Shown in pieces: positions 50,325-59,248 of a stretch of 64,000 nt of DNA. Both the position numbers and the translations under genes were made by a program. This DNA is from Oceanicaulis sp052055585 (GTDB lineage: Bacteria; Pseudomonadota; Alphaproteobacteria; Caulobacterales; Maricaulaceae). Numbering within the stretch: position 1 is the first letter of the stretch; every line of letters starts with the position of its first letter. The stretch lies in contig NZ_CP170485.1 in the NCBI RefSeq assembly GCF_052055585.1, positions 1,674,001 through 1,738,000 of the forward strand. The letters run 5' to 3'. The notes beneath the pieces were generated by a model, which worked only from the letters and a program-made list of their open reading frames with translations, did no database searches and had not been told where the DNA came from.

Positions 50325-50359
50325 CTCAGTCTCACGGTTGACGTGAGAGGTCAGTATCC

Positions 50360-51676
50360 ATGAGCGAGACGCCTGCTGACACGGTTTCCGAGACCGTCTA
50401 TTCCGCGCTTTACGACGATGACGAAGCGCGGGTCTGCAAGGATGTCCCTGAAAGCGCGTGCCAGCACCAGCCGCGCAACTGGGTGTTCTCCACCCTCTCA
50501 CTCAGCCTGACCAAGACCGGCGATGCGCTGGTTGATCCCAAGCTCACGCTCACCTGGCTCTTGGGCGCGATCGGCGCCCCGGCCTTTCTGGTGGGTCTCC
50601 TGGCGCCCGTGCGAGAAGCCGGCGCCCTCCTGCCCCAGCTCTTTATCGCCGCAGCCATTCGCCAGCGCGAGAAACGCAAATATGTCTGGGCGTTGGGCTC
50701 GCTCGGCCAAGCGCTGGCGCTTGTGATCATGGGCGTCATCGCTCTGACGCTCGACGGCGCCCTCGCCGGCTGGCTGCTGATTGGCATGGTCGCCGCCTTC
50801 GCCGTATCGCGCTCGCTCTGCTCGGTCAGCCACAAGGATGTGCTCGGAAAGACCGTCTCCAAAACCCGCCGCGGAGCCGTCAGCGGGTACGCCACCACGG
50901 TGTCAGGGCTGGTCGCAGTCATATTCGGGGGCCTCCTGGTCATTTCTCCCGACACCGGCGCGCCGGTCATCGCCGGCCTTTTGTTTCTCGGCGCAACGCT
51001 ATGGGTGATCGCCGCCCTCGTTTACCTCCAGCTCGCTGAAGCGCCCGGCTCGACCGAGGGCGGCGCGAACGCGTTTCCCGAGGCGATCAAGCAAGTCCGC
51101 CTTCTGTGGACCGACCTCGATTTTGCCAAGTTCGTCGCCGCGCGCACATTGATGATCGCCACCTCCATCGCACCGCCCTTCCTCGTCTCCGCTGCGCAGG
51201 AACGAACAGGCGCAGAGCTGGCCGGTCTGGGCGGCTTTCTGTTGGCCTCCGCCGGGGCGGGCTTTGTCAGCGGTTGGGCCTGGGGACGACTCGCAGATCG
51301 CTCCAGCCGCTGGGTGCTGGCCGCAGGCGGCCTCGCGGGCGCGGTCGCATGTCTCGCCAGCGGGGCGAGCCTGTTGATGCAGGCACCCTGGGCCGAGCTG
51401 ATGCTGTTTCACGCGGCGATCCTGTTCATCCTCGCCTTCGGCCATCAGGGCGTTCGGCTGGGCCGCTCCACCTATCTGGTGGATCTCGCCGATGAGGACA
51501 CGCGCGCCAGCTACACCGCCGTGTCCAACACGGTGATCGGGGTGCTTTTGCTGGTCTATGGCCTTGTCATGGGGGGGCTCTATCAACTCGCCGGTCCGTG
51601 GGTCATGATTGGCCTCGCCCTGTCCGCGCTTGCGGGCGCCGGGCTCGCCGTCTCGCTCAAACCCGTCTCAGGCTGA
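50360..51676 (+). CDS. MFS-family transporter
   Basis: A 438-residue membrane protein with twelve hydrophobic segments and the MFS fold. The cytoplasmic loop motif appears in degenerate form (AWGRLADRSSRWVLAAGGLAGA). The N-terminal 60 residues are hydrophilic and charged. Helices include LGAIGAPAFLVGLLAPV, LVAVIFGGLLVISP and VSNTVIGVLLLVYGLVMG. It lies 36 bases downstream of purN and one base upstream of arfB. The substrate is unknown; a nucleobase role suggested by the pur neighbours would be speculation. Confidence 0.85.
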   Translation: MSETPADTVSETVYSALYDDDEARVCKDVPESACQHQPRNWVFSTLSLSLTKTGDALVDPKLTLTWLLGAIGAPAFLVGLLAPVREAGALLPQLFIAAAIRQREKRKYVWALGSLGQALALVIMGVIALTLDGALAGWLLIGMVAAFAVSRSLCSVSHKDVLGKTVSKTRRGAVSGYATTVSGLVAVIFGGLLVISPDTGAPVIAGLLFLGATLWVIAALVYLQLAEAPGSTEGGANAFPEAIKQVRLLWTDLDFAKFVAARTLMIATSIAPPFLVSAAQERTGAELAGLGGFLLASAGAGFVSGWAWGRLADRSSRWVLAAGGLAGAVACLASGASLLMQAPWAELMLFHAAILFILAFGHQGVRLGRSTYLVDLADEDTRASYTAVSNTVIGVLLLVYGLVMGGLYQLAGPWVMIGLALSALAGAGLAVSLKPVSG

Positions 51677-51677
51677 C

Positions 51678-52091
51678 ATGCGCATCAATGACGATCTCAT
51701 CGTGGATGAAAGCCTGATCACCGAGCGGTTTGTGCGCTCGTCAGGTCCCGGCGGCCAGCATGTGAACAAGACTGAGAGCGCCGTGCAGCTGCGCTTTGAC
51801 GTCAGCGCGAGCAATCTGCCCGACGCCATCAAGCAGCGCCTCAAGCGCATCGCCGGTTCGCGGATGACCCAGGACGGCGTGCTGATTCTGCATGTGGAGG
51901 ATCACCGCTCTCAGGACCGCAACCGCGCCGAGGCCCGCACCCGGCTCAAGCGCCTGATCGAACAGGCGAGCCGGAAGCCCAAGCCGCGCATCAAGTCCCG
52001 CCCGTCCTTAAGCTCGATCAAGCGCCAGAAGGACAAGAAGGCGCAGAAGAGCCAGACCAAGAGCCTGCGCCAGAAACCGCGTCTGGATTAG
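51678..52091 (+). CDS. arfB: ribosome-rescue peptidyl-tRNA hydrolase ArfB
   Basis: A 137-residue release-factor-like protein that frees stalled ribosomes. The catalytic GGQ is in SSGPGGQHVNKTES (about residues 25-35), as in class-I release factors, but no codon-recognition domain is present. The C-terminal 35 residues are a basic tail (KPKPRIKSRPSLSS, KRQKDKKAQKSQTKS) that enters the empty mRNA channel. The ATG at 51678 is preferred to the frame start at 51609, which overlaps the transporter gene. Confidence 0.95.
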   Translation: MRINDDLIVDESLITERFVRSSGPGGQHVNKTESAVQLRFDVSASNLPDAIKQRLKRIAGSRMTQDGVLILHVEDHRSQDRNRAEARTRLKRLIEQASRKPKPRIKSRPSLSSIKRQKDKKAQKSQTKSLRQKPRLD

Positions 52092-53317
52092 AGATCGCAC
52101 AGCCCGCCGCCCGCTGTTTCCAGCTCACGGCATAGCGCCTGCGCACCCTGCTCGTCCCCGCTTTCACGCAACACAGCCGCCAGCCCTTTGACGGCGTCAG
52201 CGTTCAGCGGGTCCAGCGCCAGAACGCGGCGATACCACAGCTCGGCCTGTTGCGGCGCTCCGGCTTCAGCGCGCAGACGCGCCACAGCCAAACCGACCTC
52301 GGATTGCCAGGGCCGGATCGCGACCGGGTTCGCGGCATAGTCGCGCGACATGGCTTCAAAGCTGCGCGCCAGAAGGTCCGCCTGCCGCTCTGGATGGCCG
52401 GACAGGTCTTCGAGTTCCGACAGGTTGATCATCGCGCCCCAGTTTTCCGGGTCGATCACCAGCGCCCGGTCATAGGCGCGGCGCGCAGCGTCAAACTCTG
52501 ATTGCGCCGCCCTGATCAGACCCAGCGCCCGCCAGGCCCGGGCATGGCCTGGATCAATCTCGGTCGCCTCTAGCGCCAGCGCTGCAGCGCGCTGTAACGC
52601 CGCCTGAGACCTTGGCGTCTCCATCTCGCCCGATTGAAGCGCCTCGGTCAGGGTGGTGCGGTTCGCCTCGCCATCCAGCCCCCACCGGATGACCCGCTGG
52701 GTCAGTGCGTTCGCCAGCCCCGCCAGCGCGGCTGCGTTCTCAGGGTCTTCAGTCAGAACCCGCTCATACAGGCGCAGGGCCGCTTCATTGTCCGAGCGAG
52801 TGTATTGGGCGTAAAAGCCGTCCGCGCGGTCAAGCAGGGCTGATGTCTCGTCCGGAGCGATCGCCACATGGGGGGCGACGGCATCGGGCTGGCGCAGGAC
52901 TATGCGGGCCCCGACCAGCACCACCACCAGGGCAGCCGCTGACAGCATCAACACCGACCGGCTGACCTTTGGCGTTACGGGAGGAGCGTCTGCGCCCATG
53001 GGCTCAACCGGCATGATCAGACGATAGCCGCGCCGCGACACAGTCTGCACAAAACGCGGGGCTTTCGCGTCATCACCCAGCGCCTGTCGCAGCTTCCAGA
53101 CGGTGCGTGAGAGCGCATCCTCATTGACGCTGGCGTCAGGCCAGAGGGCCGCCGCGATCTGATCCTTGGAGCGGACCTCACCCTTCGCCTCGGCCAGATA
53201 GACCAGAAGGTCCATCACTTGCGGCTCCAGCTCCACAGGGCCGGATTCACCCGTGATGCGATTGATCGCCGGTTCGACCCGGACGGGGCCCATCAGAAAG
53301 GGCGTTTCTGCGCTCAT
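52088..53317 (-). CDS. ToxR/CadC-like membrane transcription regulator with C-terminal TPR repeats
   Basis: A 409-residue one-component regulator. Residues 8-105 are an OmpR/PhoB-type winged helix (VELEPQVMDLLVYLAEAKGEVRSKDQI, in parts; then SRTVWKLRQALGDD and FVQTVSRRGYRLI). A single membrane helix lies at about 119-142 (SVLMLSAAALVVVLVGARIV). The periplasmic part holds four to five TPR repeats (EDPENAAALAGLANALT, IDPGHARAWRALGLI, LDPLNADAVKGLAAVL). It is divergent from an S41 lipoprotein protease across 133 bases, a natural target. It would read a periplasmic cue and act on DNA from the membrane. Confidence 0.88.
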   Translation of the reverse strand: MSAETPFLMGPVRVEPAINRITGESGPVELEPQVMDLLVYLAEAKGEVRSKDQIAAALWPDASVNEDALSRTVWKLRQALGDDAKAPRFVQTVSRRGYRLIMPVEPMGADAPPVTPKVSRSVLMLSAAALVVVLVGARIVLRQPDAVAPHVAIAPDETSALLDRADGFYAQYTRSDNEAALRLYERVLTEDPENAAALAGLANALTQRVIRWGLDGEANRTTLTEALQSGEMETPRSQAALQRAAALALEATEIDPGHARAWRALGLIRAAQSEFDAARRAYDRALVIDPENWGAMINLSELEDLSGHPERQADLLARSFEAMSRDYAANPVAIRPWQSEVGLAVARLRAEAGAPQQAELWYRRVLALDPLNADAVKGLAAVLRESGDEQGAQALCRELETAGGGLCDL

Positions 53318-53450
53318 ATCCGCTCAAATCCGGTAAAAGGAGGCATGGTCAGACAATCAGGAGGCCGGGGTTATGGCAATCTCGCCACCATCGGTCTTCA
53401 TCCGGAAGGCGTCCGCAAGAGACGCCCGAACAACACGATGAGATTGACCC

Positions 53451-54908
53451 ATGATACTGCGATCCCTTTTCGCCGGCTTGCTCGCCAGCGTCCTCCTCCC
53501 CGCCTGCCAGGCGCAAGACCTGATCCCGATTGAAGACGCCCTTGCGGATGCGCACGTGCTCTACACCGGTTTGCAGGAAGCGCATTATGACCTGTTCGCC
53601 GCGACGCCCAAGCCGGTTTACGACCAGTATTATCGCGAGCTTCAGAATGAGCTGGTCTCAGCACCCCGATCCCTGTCGCAGCTGCATCTCGCCTTCCAGC
53701 GTTTCGCCGCGCACGCCCATTTCGCCCATACCCGCATTGAAGGGCTCAACCCCGGCTTTTTCGAGTATCTGGCGGACGAGAACGCCGGGCTCTTCCCCCT
53801 CAGCTTTGAGGTGCGCGAGGGTGAAGTGATCATCACTCAGGCTCCGGCGGATTTCCCTGTCCGTCCCGGCGACCGGATCGTCTCGCTCAATGGCGCGGCC
53901 AATTCCGACTGGCTGACCCGGCTGACCCGGAACATTCCGGCCGAGACCGCGCCCTTCGCCTATGCCCAGATGGAAGGCAGTGAGGCGTATTTCTTCTGGC
54001 TCGAATACGGCGCGCCCGATCAGTTTACGGTCGGGATCGAAACCGCGGACGGCCAGATGCACGAGCTGGAGCTGCCCGCCATCACCTATGATGCGCTGAT
54101 GAACCGCGAAGGTCTGGCGCGCCATGATCTGAGCGGTCGTGAGGCGCGGATGCTGACCGATGAGATCGCCTATCTGCGTCCCGGCCCGTTCTATGACACA
54201 GAGGCCCAGTCCGCCGAGGCGGCCTATCTGCCCGAAGCGGTGGCGGCGTTCTCAGACTTTGTCGATGCCAGCTTTGAAACCTTCATCGAGGCGGGCGCAT
54301 ACGCGCTGATCCTCGATCTGCGCAACAATCCGGGCGGCAGCAACGCCTTTTCCGATCTGGTGATGAGCTGGATTGCGGACCGCCCCTTCCGCTTCACCTC
54401 GGATTTCCGCATCCGGATCAGCGAACAGAGCATCGCCTCCAATCAGGCGCGGATCGATGCCGCCCAAGGCGGCGATGCGGGCATGTCGCAAACCCTGGCG
54501 GACCTTTATGACGGCGTCCCGATGGGCGAAACGGTCAGCTTCGAAATCGAGTATGTCCATCCGCGCGCCGGCCAGCGCTTTGAAGGCCGGGTCTATGCGC
54601 TTGTGAACCGGCAGAGCTATTCCAATGCGGTGGTCATGGGCGCGACCATTCAGGATTACGGCTTTGGCGACGTGATCGGCGAGGCCACCACCGATATGGC
54701 CACCACCTATGGCGCGATGGAGCAGTTCACCCTGCCCCGCACCGGGCTCGTTGTCGGCTATCCCAAAGCCCTGATCATCCGCCCCAGCGGCGATGAACGC
54801 GCCGCCCCGCTGACCCCGGATGTGCGCCTGCCCGCGCCCCAACCGGGCGATGAAGGCGACAGCGTGCTCGACGCCGCCATCGCTCATGTGGAACGCGCCT
54901 TGCGCTAG
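53451..54908 (+). CDS. S41-family protease, probable lipoprotein
   Basis: A 485-residue protein with a signal peptide ending in LPAC (C19), a plausible lipobox, followed by an alpha-helical N domain (YTGLQEAHYDLFAATPKPVYD), a PDZ-like part (ADFPVRPGDRIVSLNG) and an S41 peptidase domain with LILDLRNNPGGSNAFSD and the serine in ALVNRQSYSNAVVMG. The helical N domain with YTGLQEAH/DLF is found in tricorn-like S41 proteins. Divergent from the ToxR-like regulator. Substrate unknown. Confidence 0.87.
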   Translation: MILRSLFAGLLASVLLPACQAQDLIPIEDALADAHVLYTGLQEAHYDLFAATPKPVYDQYYRELQNELVSAPRSLSQLHLAFQRFAAHAHFAHTRIEGLNPGFFEYLADENAGLFPLSFEVREGEVIITQAPADFPVRPGDRIVSLNGAANSDWLTRLTRNIPAETAPFAYAQMEGSEAYFFWLEYGAPDQFTVGIETADGQMHELELPAITYDALMNREGLARHDLSGREARMLTDEIAYLRPGPFYDTEAQSAEAAYLPEAVAAFSDFVDASFETFIEAGAYALILDLRNNPGGSNAFSDLVMSWIADRPFRFTSDFRIRISEQSIASNQARIDAAQGGDAGMSQTLADLYDGVPMGETVSFEIEYVHPRAGQRFEGRVYALVNRQSYSNAVVMGATIQDYGFGDVIGEATTDMATTYGAMEQFTLPRTGLVVGYPKALIIRPSGDERAAPLTPDVRLPAPQPGDEGDSVLDAAIAHVERALR

Positions 54909-54917
54909 GCGCAAAGA

Positions 54918-54949
54918 AAAACCCCGGCGGATCGCTCCGCCGGGGTTTT
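54918..54949. terminator. bidirectional rho-independent terminator
   Basis: AAAACCCCGGCGGA and TCCGCCGGGGTTTT form a perfect 14-bp stem with a four-base loop. It lies between the S41 lipoprotein gene and convergent ndk. Confidence 0.93.
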
Positions 54950-54971
54950 GTTCAGCTCTGCCTGCAGCAGA

Positions 54972-55394
54972 TTAGCCGACGATCTCGTCTTCAGAGAAGA
55001 AGAACGGGATTTCCTGAGCGGCGGTTTCCGGAGCGTCGGAACCGTGCACTGAGTTGGCTTCGATGGATTCAGCGAACTCTTTGCGGATGGTGCCCGGCTC
55101 AGCGTTTTCCGGGTTGGTGGCGCCCATGACGTCGCGGTATTTCGCGATGGCGTCTTCACCTTCAAGAACCTGCACGACCACCGGGCCGGAGATCATGAAG
55201 CTCACCAGATCGCCAAAGAACGGACGCTCTTTGTGCACGGCGTAGAAGCCTTCAGCCTGCTCTTTGCTCAGACGGATGCGCTTCTGGGCGATGATGCGCA
55301 GGCCGGCTTCCTCGATCTTGGCGTTGATGGCGCCGGTGAGGTTACGCGCAGTCGCGTCGGGTTTGATGATGGAGAAGGTGCGCTGGATCGCCAT
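54972..55394 (-). CDS. ndk: nucleoside diphosphate kinase
   Basis: A 140-residue enzyme that equilibrates nucleoside di- and triphosphates. Start AIQRTFSIIKPDAT, the signature segment AESIEANSVHGSDAPETA with the phosphorylated His, and RPFFGDLVSFMISGPVVV are all intact. Length is standard. Alone on the minus strand with its own terminator. Confidence 0.98.
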   Translation of the reverse strand: MAIQRTFSIIKPDATARNLTGAINAKIEEAGLRIIAQKRIRLSKEQAEGFYAVHKERPFFGDLVSFMISGPVVVQVLEGEDAIAKYRDVMGATNPENAEPGTIRKEFAESIEANSVHGSDAPETAAQEIPFFFSEDEIVG

Positions 55395-55504
55395 GAGTGA
55401 TCGTCCCTGACTGGCCCCTCAGTCATTGAGGGGTGAATGGATTTGCCGCGGCTTATAGCCATGACAAACCACGATGGGAACCCGTGAGCGCCATTGGCGC
55501 TGAA

Positions 55505-56269
55505 CTAGTTCGCGCCTGCGTCCTCAAAACCCGCCATGCGCCAGATTTCATCCGGGCTCCGGGCGCTGATCTCGACAATGCCCAGCCCTGAATGGGCCAT
55601 GGCTTGACGCACCAGCTCCGCGCCAGTGCGATAGCCGATCGCTTCACGGCCATCAGGGTGGGCGAACATCCACTGGCCGTAGTCCGCATGATACGGCAGG
55701 GCGCGGATTTCCTCGGCCCAGGCATTGAAGGTCTCAGCGTCCAGCGGCGCATAGGCCGTCTCGCGCCCCTCATAATGCTCGGCATAGATCTCGGCGAGGC
55801 CTTCATTGGCCGCCGCAATGGCGATGCCGTAGCCGAACTGGTTGTCCTCGATGGTCCAGCCGCGCGCCAGATGGTGCATCTCATGTAGCCCGGTGCGCAT
55901 CAGGCCCGCATGCGCCGCCGCTTCCAGACCGCCCGGATAGGTCGCCGATATTTCAAGGATCAGCACGCCCGGGCGTTGCGCCCGGCCCGTCACACCGCCC
56001 AGCGCATCCACGCCCGGACGCTCGATCGGGTGAATCTCCACCGTCACGGCATCCGTCAGATGCGGAAAGTCCGCCTTCGTCGTCTGGTAGGCCGCATCAA
56101 GGACCTGCGTGATCGCCGCGCGCTCTGATGCGGTGAAATCGTGCGTCTCACTGGCCTCGAATGCGACCGTGACTGCCGATTGGGCGTTGGAGACCTGCTG
56201 ACTGGCGAGCGCGACCGTCGTCGATCCCGTCGCGCCCAGCACAAGGGCGAGCGTAAGTGTTCTGAACAT
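55505..56269 (-). CDS. secreted zincin-like protease (DUF2268-type)
   Basis: A 254-residue protein with a signal peptide (MFRTLTLALVLGATGSTTVALA) and a metalloprotease signature: HEMHHLARG supplies two His and a Glu, and the downstream AANEGLAEIYAEHYEG supplies the third-ligand/Glu region, the pattern seen in DUF2268 putative Zn-dependent proteases. The N-terminal half (VTVEIHPIERPGVDALGG) is a beta-sheet. I take the ATG at 56269; the frame to 56785 is antisense. It is divergent from the ABC-F gene. Target unknown. Confidence 0.8.
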   Translation of the reverse strand: MFRTLTLALVLGATGSTTVALASQQVSNAQSAVTVAFEASETHDFTASERAAITQVLDAAYQTTKADFPHLTDAVTVEIHPIERPGVDALGGVTGRAQRPGVLILEISATYPGGLEAAAHAGLMRTGLHEMHHLARGWTIEDNQFGYGIAIAAANEGLAEIYAEHYEGRETAYAPLDAETFNAWAEEIRALPYHADYGQWMFAHPDGREAIGYRTGAELVRQAMAHSGLGIVEISARSPDEIWRMAGFEDAGAN

Positions 56270-56425
56270 GACCAACCTGTTTGTTTTATGGTTATGCCCT
56301 CTGCCTAAGCCCTGCTCATTTGGCTCTGGGTTACCAAAAGCTGACAAATCGGAAAGCTGTCCAGACGTCGCCCTCCGCGCAATCGACTTGCCCGGCGTCA
56401 AAGAGCGCGCTAACCGGCACGCCTC

Positions 56426-58306
56426 ATGTTGCACATCAATGACCTCACCCACCGCATCGACGGACGCCTGCTCTTTGATCAGGCGACGCTGTTCCTGCCC
56501 GCCAAGACCCGCATGGGGCTTGTGGGGCGCAACGGCACGGGCAAATCCACCCTGTTCCGGCTGATCCTGGGCGATCAGAGCCCCGATGACGGCGCGGTCA
56601 GCGTGCAGCCCGGCGCCCGCATCGGCACGGTGGCGCAGGAAGCCCCTGCAGGTCAGACCTCGGTGATGGATTTCGTGCTGGCGGCGGACATTGAGCGCTC
56701 CGCCCTGCTCGCCGAAGCGGAAACCGCAACCGACCCGCACCGCATAGCAGACATCCAGACACGGCTCGCTGACATCGACGCGCATTCAGCCGAAGCGCGC
56801 GCGGGCGCTATCCTCAACGGTCTGGGCTTCAACACCCAGGATCAGGCGCGCGCCTGCGCCGAGTTCTCTGGCGGCTGGCGCATGCGTGTGGCGATGGCGG
56901 CGACGCTCTTCGCCAAGCCAGACCTGTTGCTGCTCGATGAACCGACCAACTATCTCGACCTTGAGGGCGCGGTCTGGCTTGAAACCCACCTTCAGAAATT
57001 TCCGGGCGCCGCGCTGATCATTTCGCACGACCGCGACCTTTTGAACTCGTCCGTGCACGCCATCGTCCACCTCAAGGATCTCAAGCTGTCTGTCTGGGAT
57101 GGCGGCTATGACCAGTTCCAGCGTCAGCTGGCCGAGCGTCAGCGCCTGCAGATGAAGCTGGTGGAAAAGCAGGAAGACGAGAAGCGCCGCCTGCAAGCCT
57201 TTGTGGACCGGTTCAAAGCCAAGGCGACCAAGGCCAAGCAGGCCCAGTCCCGCGTCAAGCGCATCGAGAAGATGCAGCCCATCGCCACCATGGTGGAAGA
57301 TCCGGTCGCGCCGTTCGAGTTCCCCAATGCCGAGCGCAAGATGGCCAATCCGCTGGTGCGCTTTGACGAGTGCACAACGGGGTATTCCGAAGACAAGCCG
57401 ATCCTGAAAAATCTGGGCATGCGCATCGATATTGATGACCGCATCGGCCTTCTGGGGCGCAATGGCGCGGGCAAGTCCACCTTCGCCAAGCTTCTGACCG
57501 GCGCCCTGCCCGTCACCTCGGGCGCCATGCGTATGCACAAGAAGGCGGTGGTCGCTCATTTCGCCCAGCACCAGATCGACGCCCTCTCGCCGAACCATTC
57601 CGCCTACACCCATGTGCTCGAACGCATGGAGGACAATACCGAGGCCGAGCGTCGCTCCCGCCTCGCCCGTTTCGGCCTGCCCGCCAATCGTCAGGAGACG
57701 CCCGCCAAGAACCTTTCGGGCGGTGAGAAGGCGCGGCTTTTGATGAACCTCATCACCTTCGATGGGGCCCATCTTCTGATCCTAGACGAGCCAACCAACC
57801 ACCTCGACATCGACAGCCGCGAGGCGCTCAAGGCCGCGATCAACGAGTTTGCGGGCGCGGTGATCATCATCTCTCACGACCGGGACCTGATCGAAAGCTG
57901 CGTGGACCGGCTGTGGCTGGCCGCAGACGGCACGATCAAGCCCTATGACGGGGATATGGACGATTACCGGCGCGAGCTTCTGGCAGGTGAAGCCAAACCC
58001 CGCGACAAGTCCAAACCCACGGGCGGACAGAAGACCCAGGACCGGCGCGACGCCGCAGCCGCGCGCGAAAAGATCAAACCTCTCAAGGCGCAAGCGGCCA
58101 AATGGGAGAAAGAGATTGAACGCCTCAAGGGCGTGCTTTCAAAGATTGACGCCGGTCTCGCCGTGGATGGCCTGTGGGAGAAAGACCCCAATCTCGCGAC
58201 CGAGCTGACCAAAAAGCGCTCCAGATGCGTTGATCTGATCGACGAGGCGGAACTGGCCTGGCTCGAAGCCGAAGAAGCCATCGAGGCCGCGCAGAGCGCG
58301 CTTTGA
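56426..58306 (+). CDS. ABC-F family ATPase
   Basis: A 626-residue soluble ABC-F protein with two tandem nucleotide-binding domains and no membrane domain. NBD1: GRNGTGKST, signature FSGGWRMRVAMA, Walker B LLLLDEPTNYLDL. NBD2: GRNGAGKSTF, LSGGEKARLLMN, LLILDEPTNHLDI. Between them is the charged P-site tRNA-interaction motif linker (QKEDEKRRLQAFVDRFKAKATKA, in parts), and the C-terminal 80 residues are a coiled coil (REKIKPLKAQAAKWEKEIERL). The layout matches the Uup/YheS group of translation factors. Antibiotic-resistance type is less likely. Confidence 0.93.
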   Translation: MLHINDLTHRIDGRLLFDQATLFLPAKTRMGLVGRNGTGKSTLFRLILGDQSPDDGAVSVQPGARIGTVAQEAPAGQTSVMDFVLAADIERSALLAEAETATDPHRIADIQTRLADIDAHSAEARAGAILNGLGFNTQDQARACAEFSGGWRMRVAMAATLFAKPDLLLLDEPTNYLDLEGAVWLETHLQKFPGAALIISHDRDLLNSSVHAIVHLKDLKLSVWDGGYDQFQRQLAERQRLQMKLVEKQEDEKRRLQAFVDRFKAKATKAKQAQSRVKRIEKMQPIATMVEDPVAPFEFPNAERKMANPLVRFDECTTGYSEDKPILKNLGMRIDIDDRIGLLGRNGAGKSTFAKLLTGALPVTSGAMRMHKKAVVAHFAQHQIDALSPNHSAYTHVLERMEDNTEAERRSRLARFGLPANRQETPAKNLSGGEKARLLMNLITFDGAHLLILDEPTNHLDIDSREALKAAINEFAGAVIIISHDRDLIESCVDRLWLAADGTIKPYDGDMDDYRRELLAGEAKPRDKSKPTGGQKTQDRRDAAAAREKIKPLKAQAAKWEKEIERLKGVLSKIDAGLAVDGLWEKDPNLATELTKKRSRCVDLIDEAELAWLEAEEAIEAAQSAL

Positions 58307-58330
58307 CCTGACAGAGAAATACGGCTTAGT

Positions 58331-58347
58331 TCTCCCCAGAGGGGAGA
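58331..58347 (+). promoter_or_regulatory. hairpin that masks the ribosome-binding site of the next gene
   Basis: TCTCCCC-AGA-GGGGAGA is a perfect seven-bp stem with a three-base loop. The GGGGAG arm is the presumed Shine-Dalgarno of the ATG at 58354, so folding would block ribosome entry. This suggests translational control, by temperature, an sRNA or a protein, or simply a weakly expressed gene. Confidence 0.6.
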
Positions 58348-58353
58348 GTGTTG

Positions 58354-59130
58354 ATGTTTTTCAAGCCACGCGCGGTCGAAGACCATATCGCTGACTGGGT
58401 CGAGGCGAACTTTGCTCGCATCCTCGAAGGCTTCAGCTCGGACAAAGCGGTACGAGATACCGCGCTCGTCACGCCGCGAAATGGCGGCTTTGTGGTGGAC
58501 GCCCGGACGGCAGAAGAATGCGCCGAGCAACTTTTTGTCAGGACTGCCGAGTTTTGTGGAGTTCGCGACTGGCCGATCCGGCTTGAAGGCGTGGATGACA
58601 CGCATCACTTGCAACAGGTGAGTGCGCTACATTTTCTCGAGTCAGACAAGTCCGCTGCCGGCACCTTTCAGGTCCAATCGAATGAACTCGTGATCACCTA
58701 TGCCCTGAGTGATGTTAGTGCCCCGGTGCATCTTATCGCGACGTTCGCTCATGAGATAGCGCACGCAGTCCTCGCCGGTCATCCGGTGGAGCGCGAGGTT
58801 CCAGAAGAGGAAGTCGAACTCCTCACTGATTTGATGGCCGTCTATCTGGGCTTCGGCGTATTCCTCGCCAACTCCGCCTTCCATTTCCAGCAATATTCTG
58901 AGTCAGGATATGCTGGATGGCGATCCTCTCGCCGTGGGTATCTGACCCAGGAAACGCTCACGTACGCGACAGCTCTGTTCTGCGAAATCCGGCAGGCGGA
59001 TCATGACGTCGCCAAAGCCAGTCTGAAGCCTCACTTGGTCAAAGTGTTCGACAAGGCCTGCAAGCAGATTGCGCAACGCGAGAGCTTGGCGGCGCTTATG
59101 GCTCTGGATCGGGGCGACGCGTGCGTCTAA
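58354..59130 (+). CDS. cytoplasmic HExxH protein of unknown family
   Basis: A 258-residue protein that I do not recognise. It has a zinc-protease-like motif, FAHEIAHAVLAG (about residues 130-141), and a downstream helix LLTDLMAVYLGFGVFLA where a third ligand could sit. There is no signal peptide, unlike the DUF2268 protein on the other side of the ABC-F gene. The C-terminal half is helical. The ATG at 58354 is chosen for its spacing from GGGGAG; a GTG at 58348 is the other choice. Base composition looks lower in GC than its neighbours, which hints at transfer. Confidence 0.65.
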   Translation: MFFKPRAVEDHIADWVEANFARILEGFSSDKAVRDTALVTPRNGGFVVDARTAEECAEQLFVRTAEFCGVRDWPIRLEGVDDTHHLQQVSALHFLESDKSAAGTFQVQSNELVITYALSDVSAPVHLIATFAHEIAHAVLAGHPVEREVPEEEVELLTDLMAVYLGFGVFLANSAFHFQQYSESGYAGWRSSRRGYLTQETLTYATALFCEIRQADHDVAKASLKPHLVKVFDKACKQIAQRESLAALMALDRGDACV

Positions 59131-59248
59131 CCACTGCCAAATACGCCTAAAGTCGCGTGACCTTCGGTCGCCTTGCCCCTGTACCTTTCCGGTGTCGGAA
59201 TGATCCGATCAAGACGTTTGTCAAAACGCGACCCCGGGGAGTTTCCAG

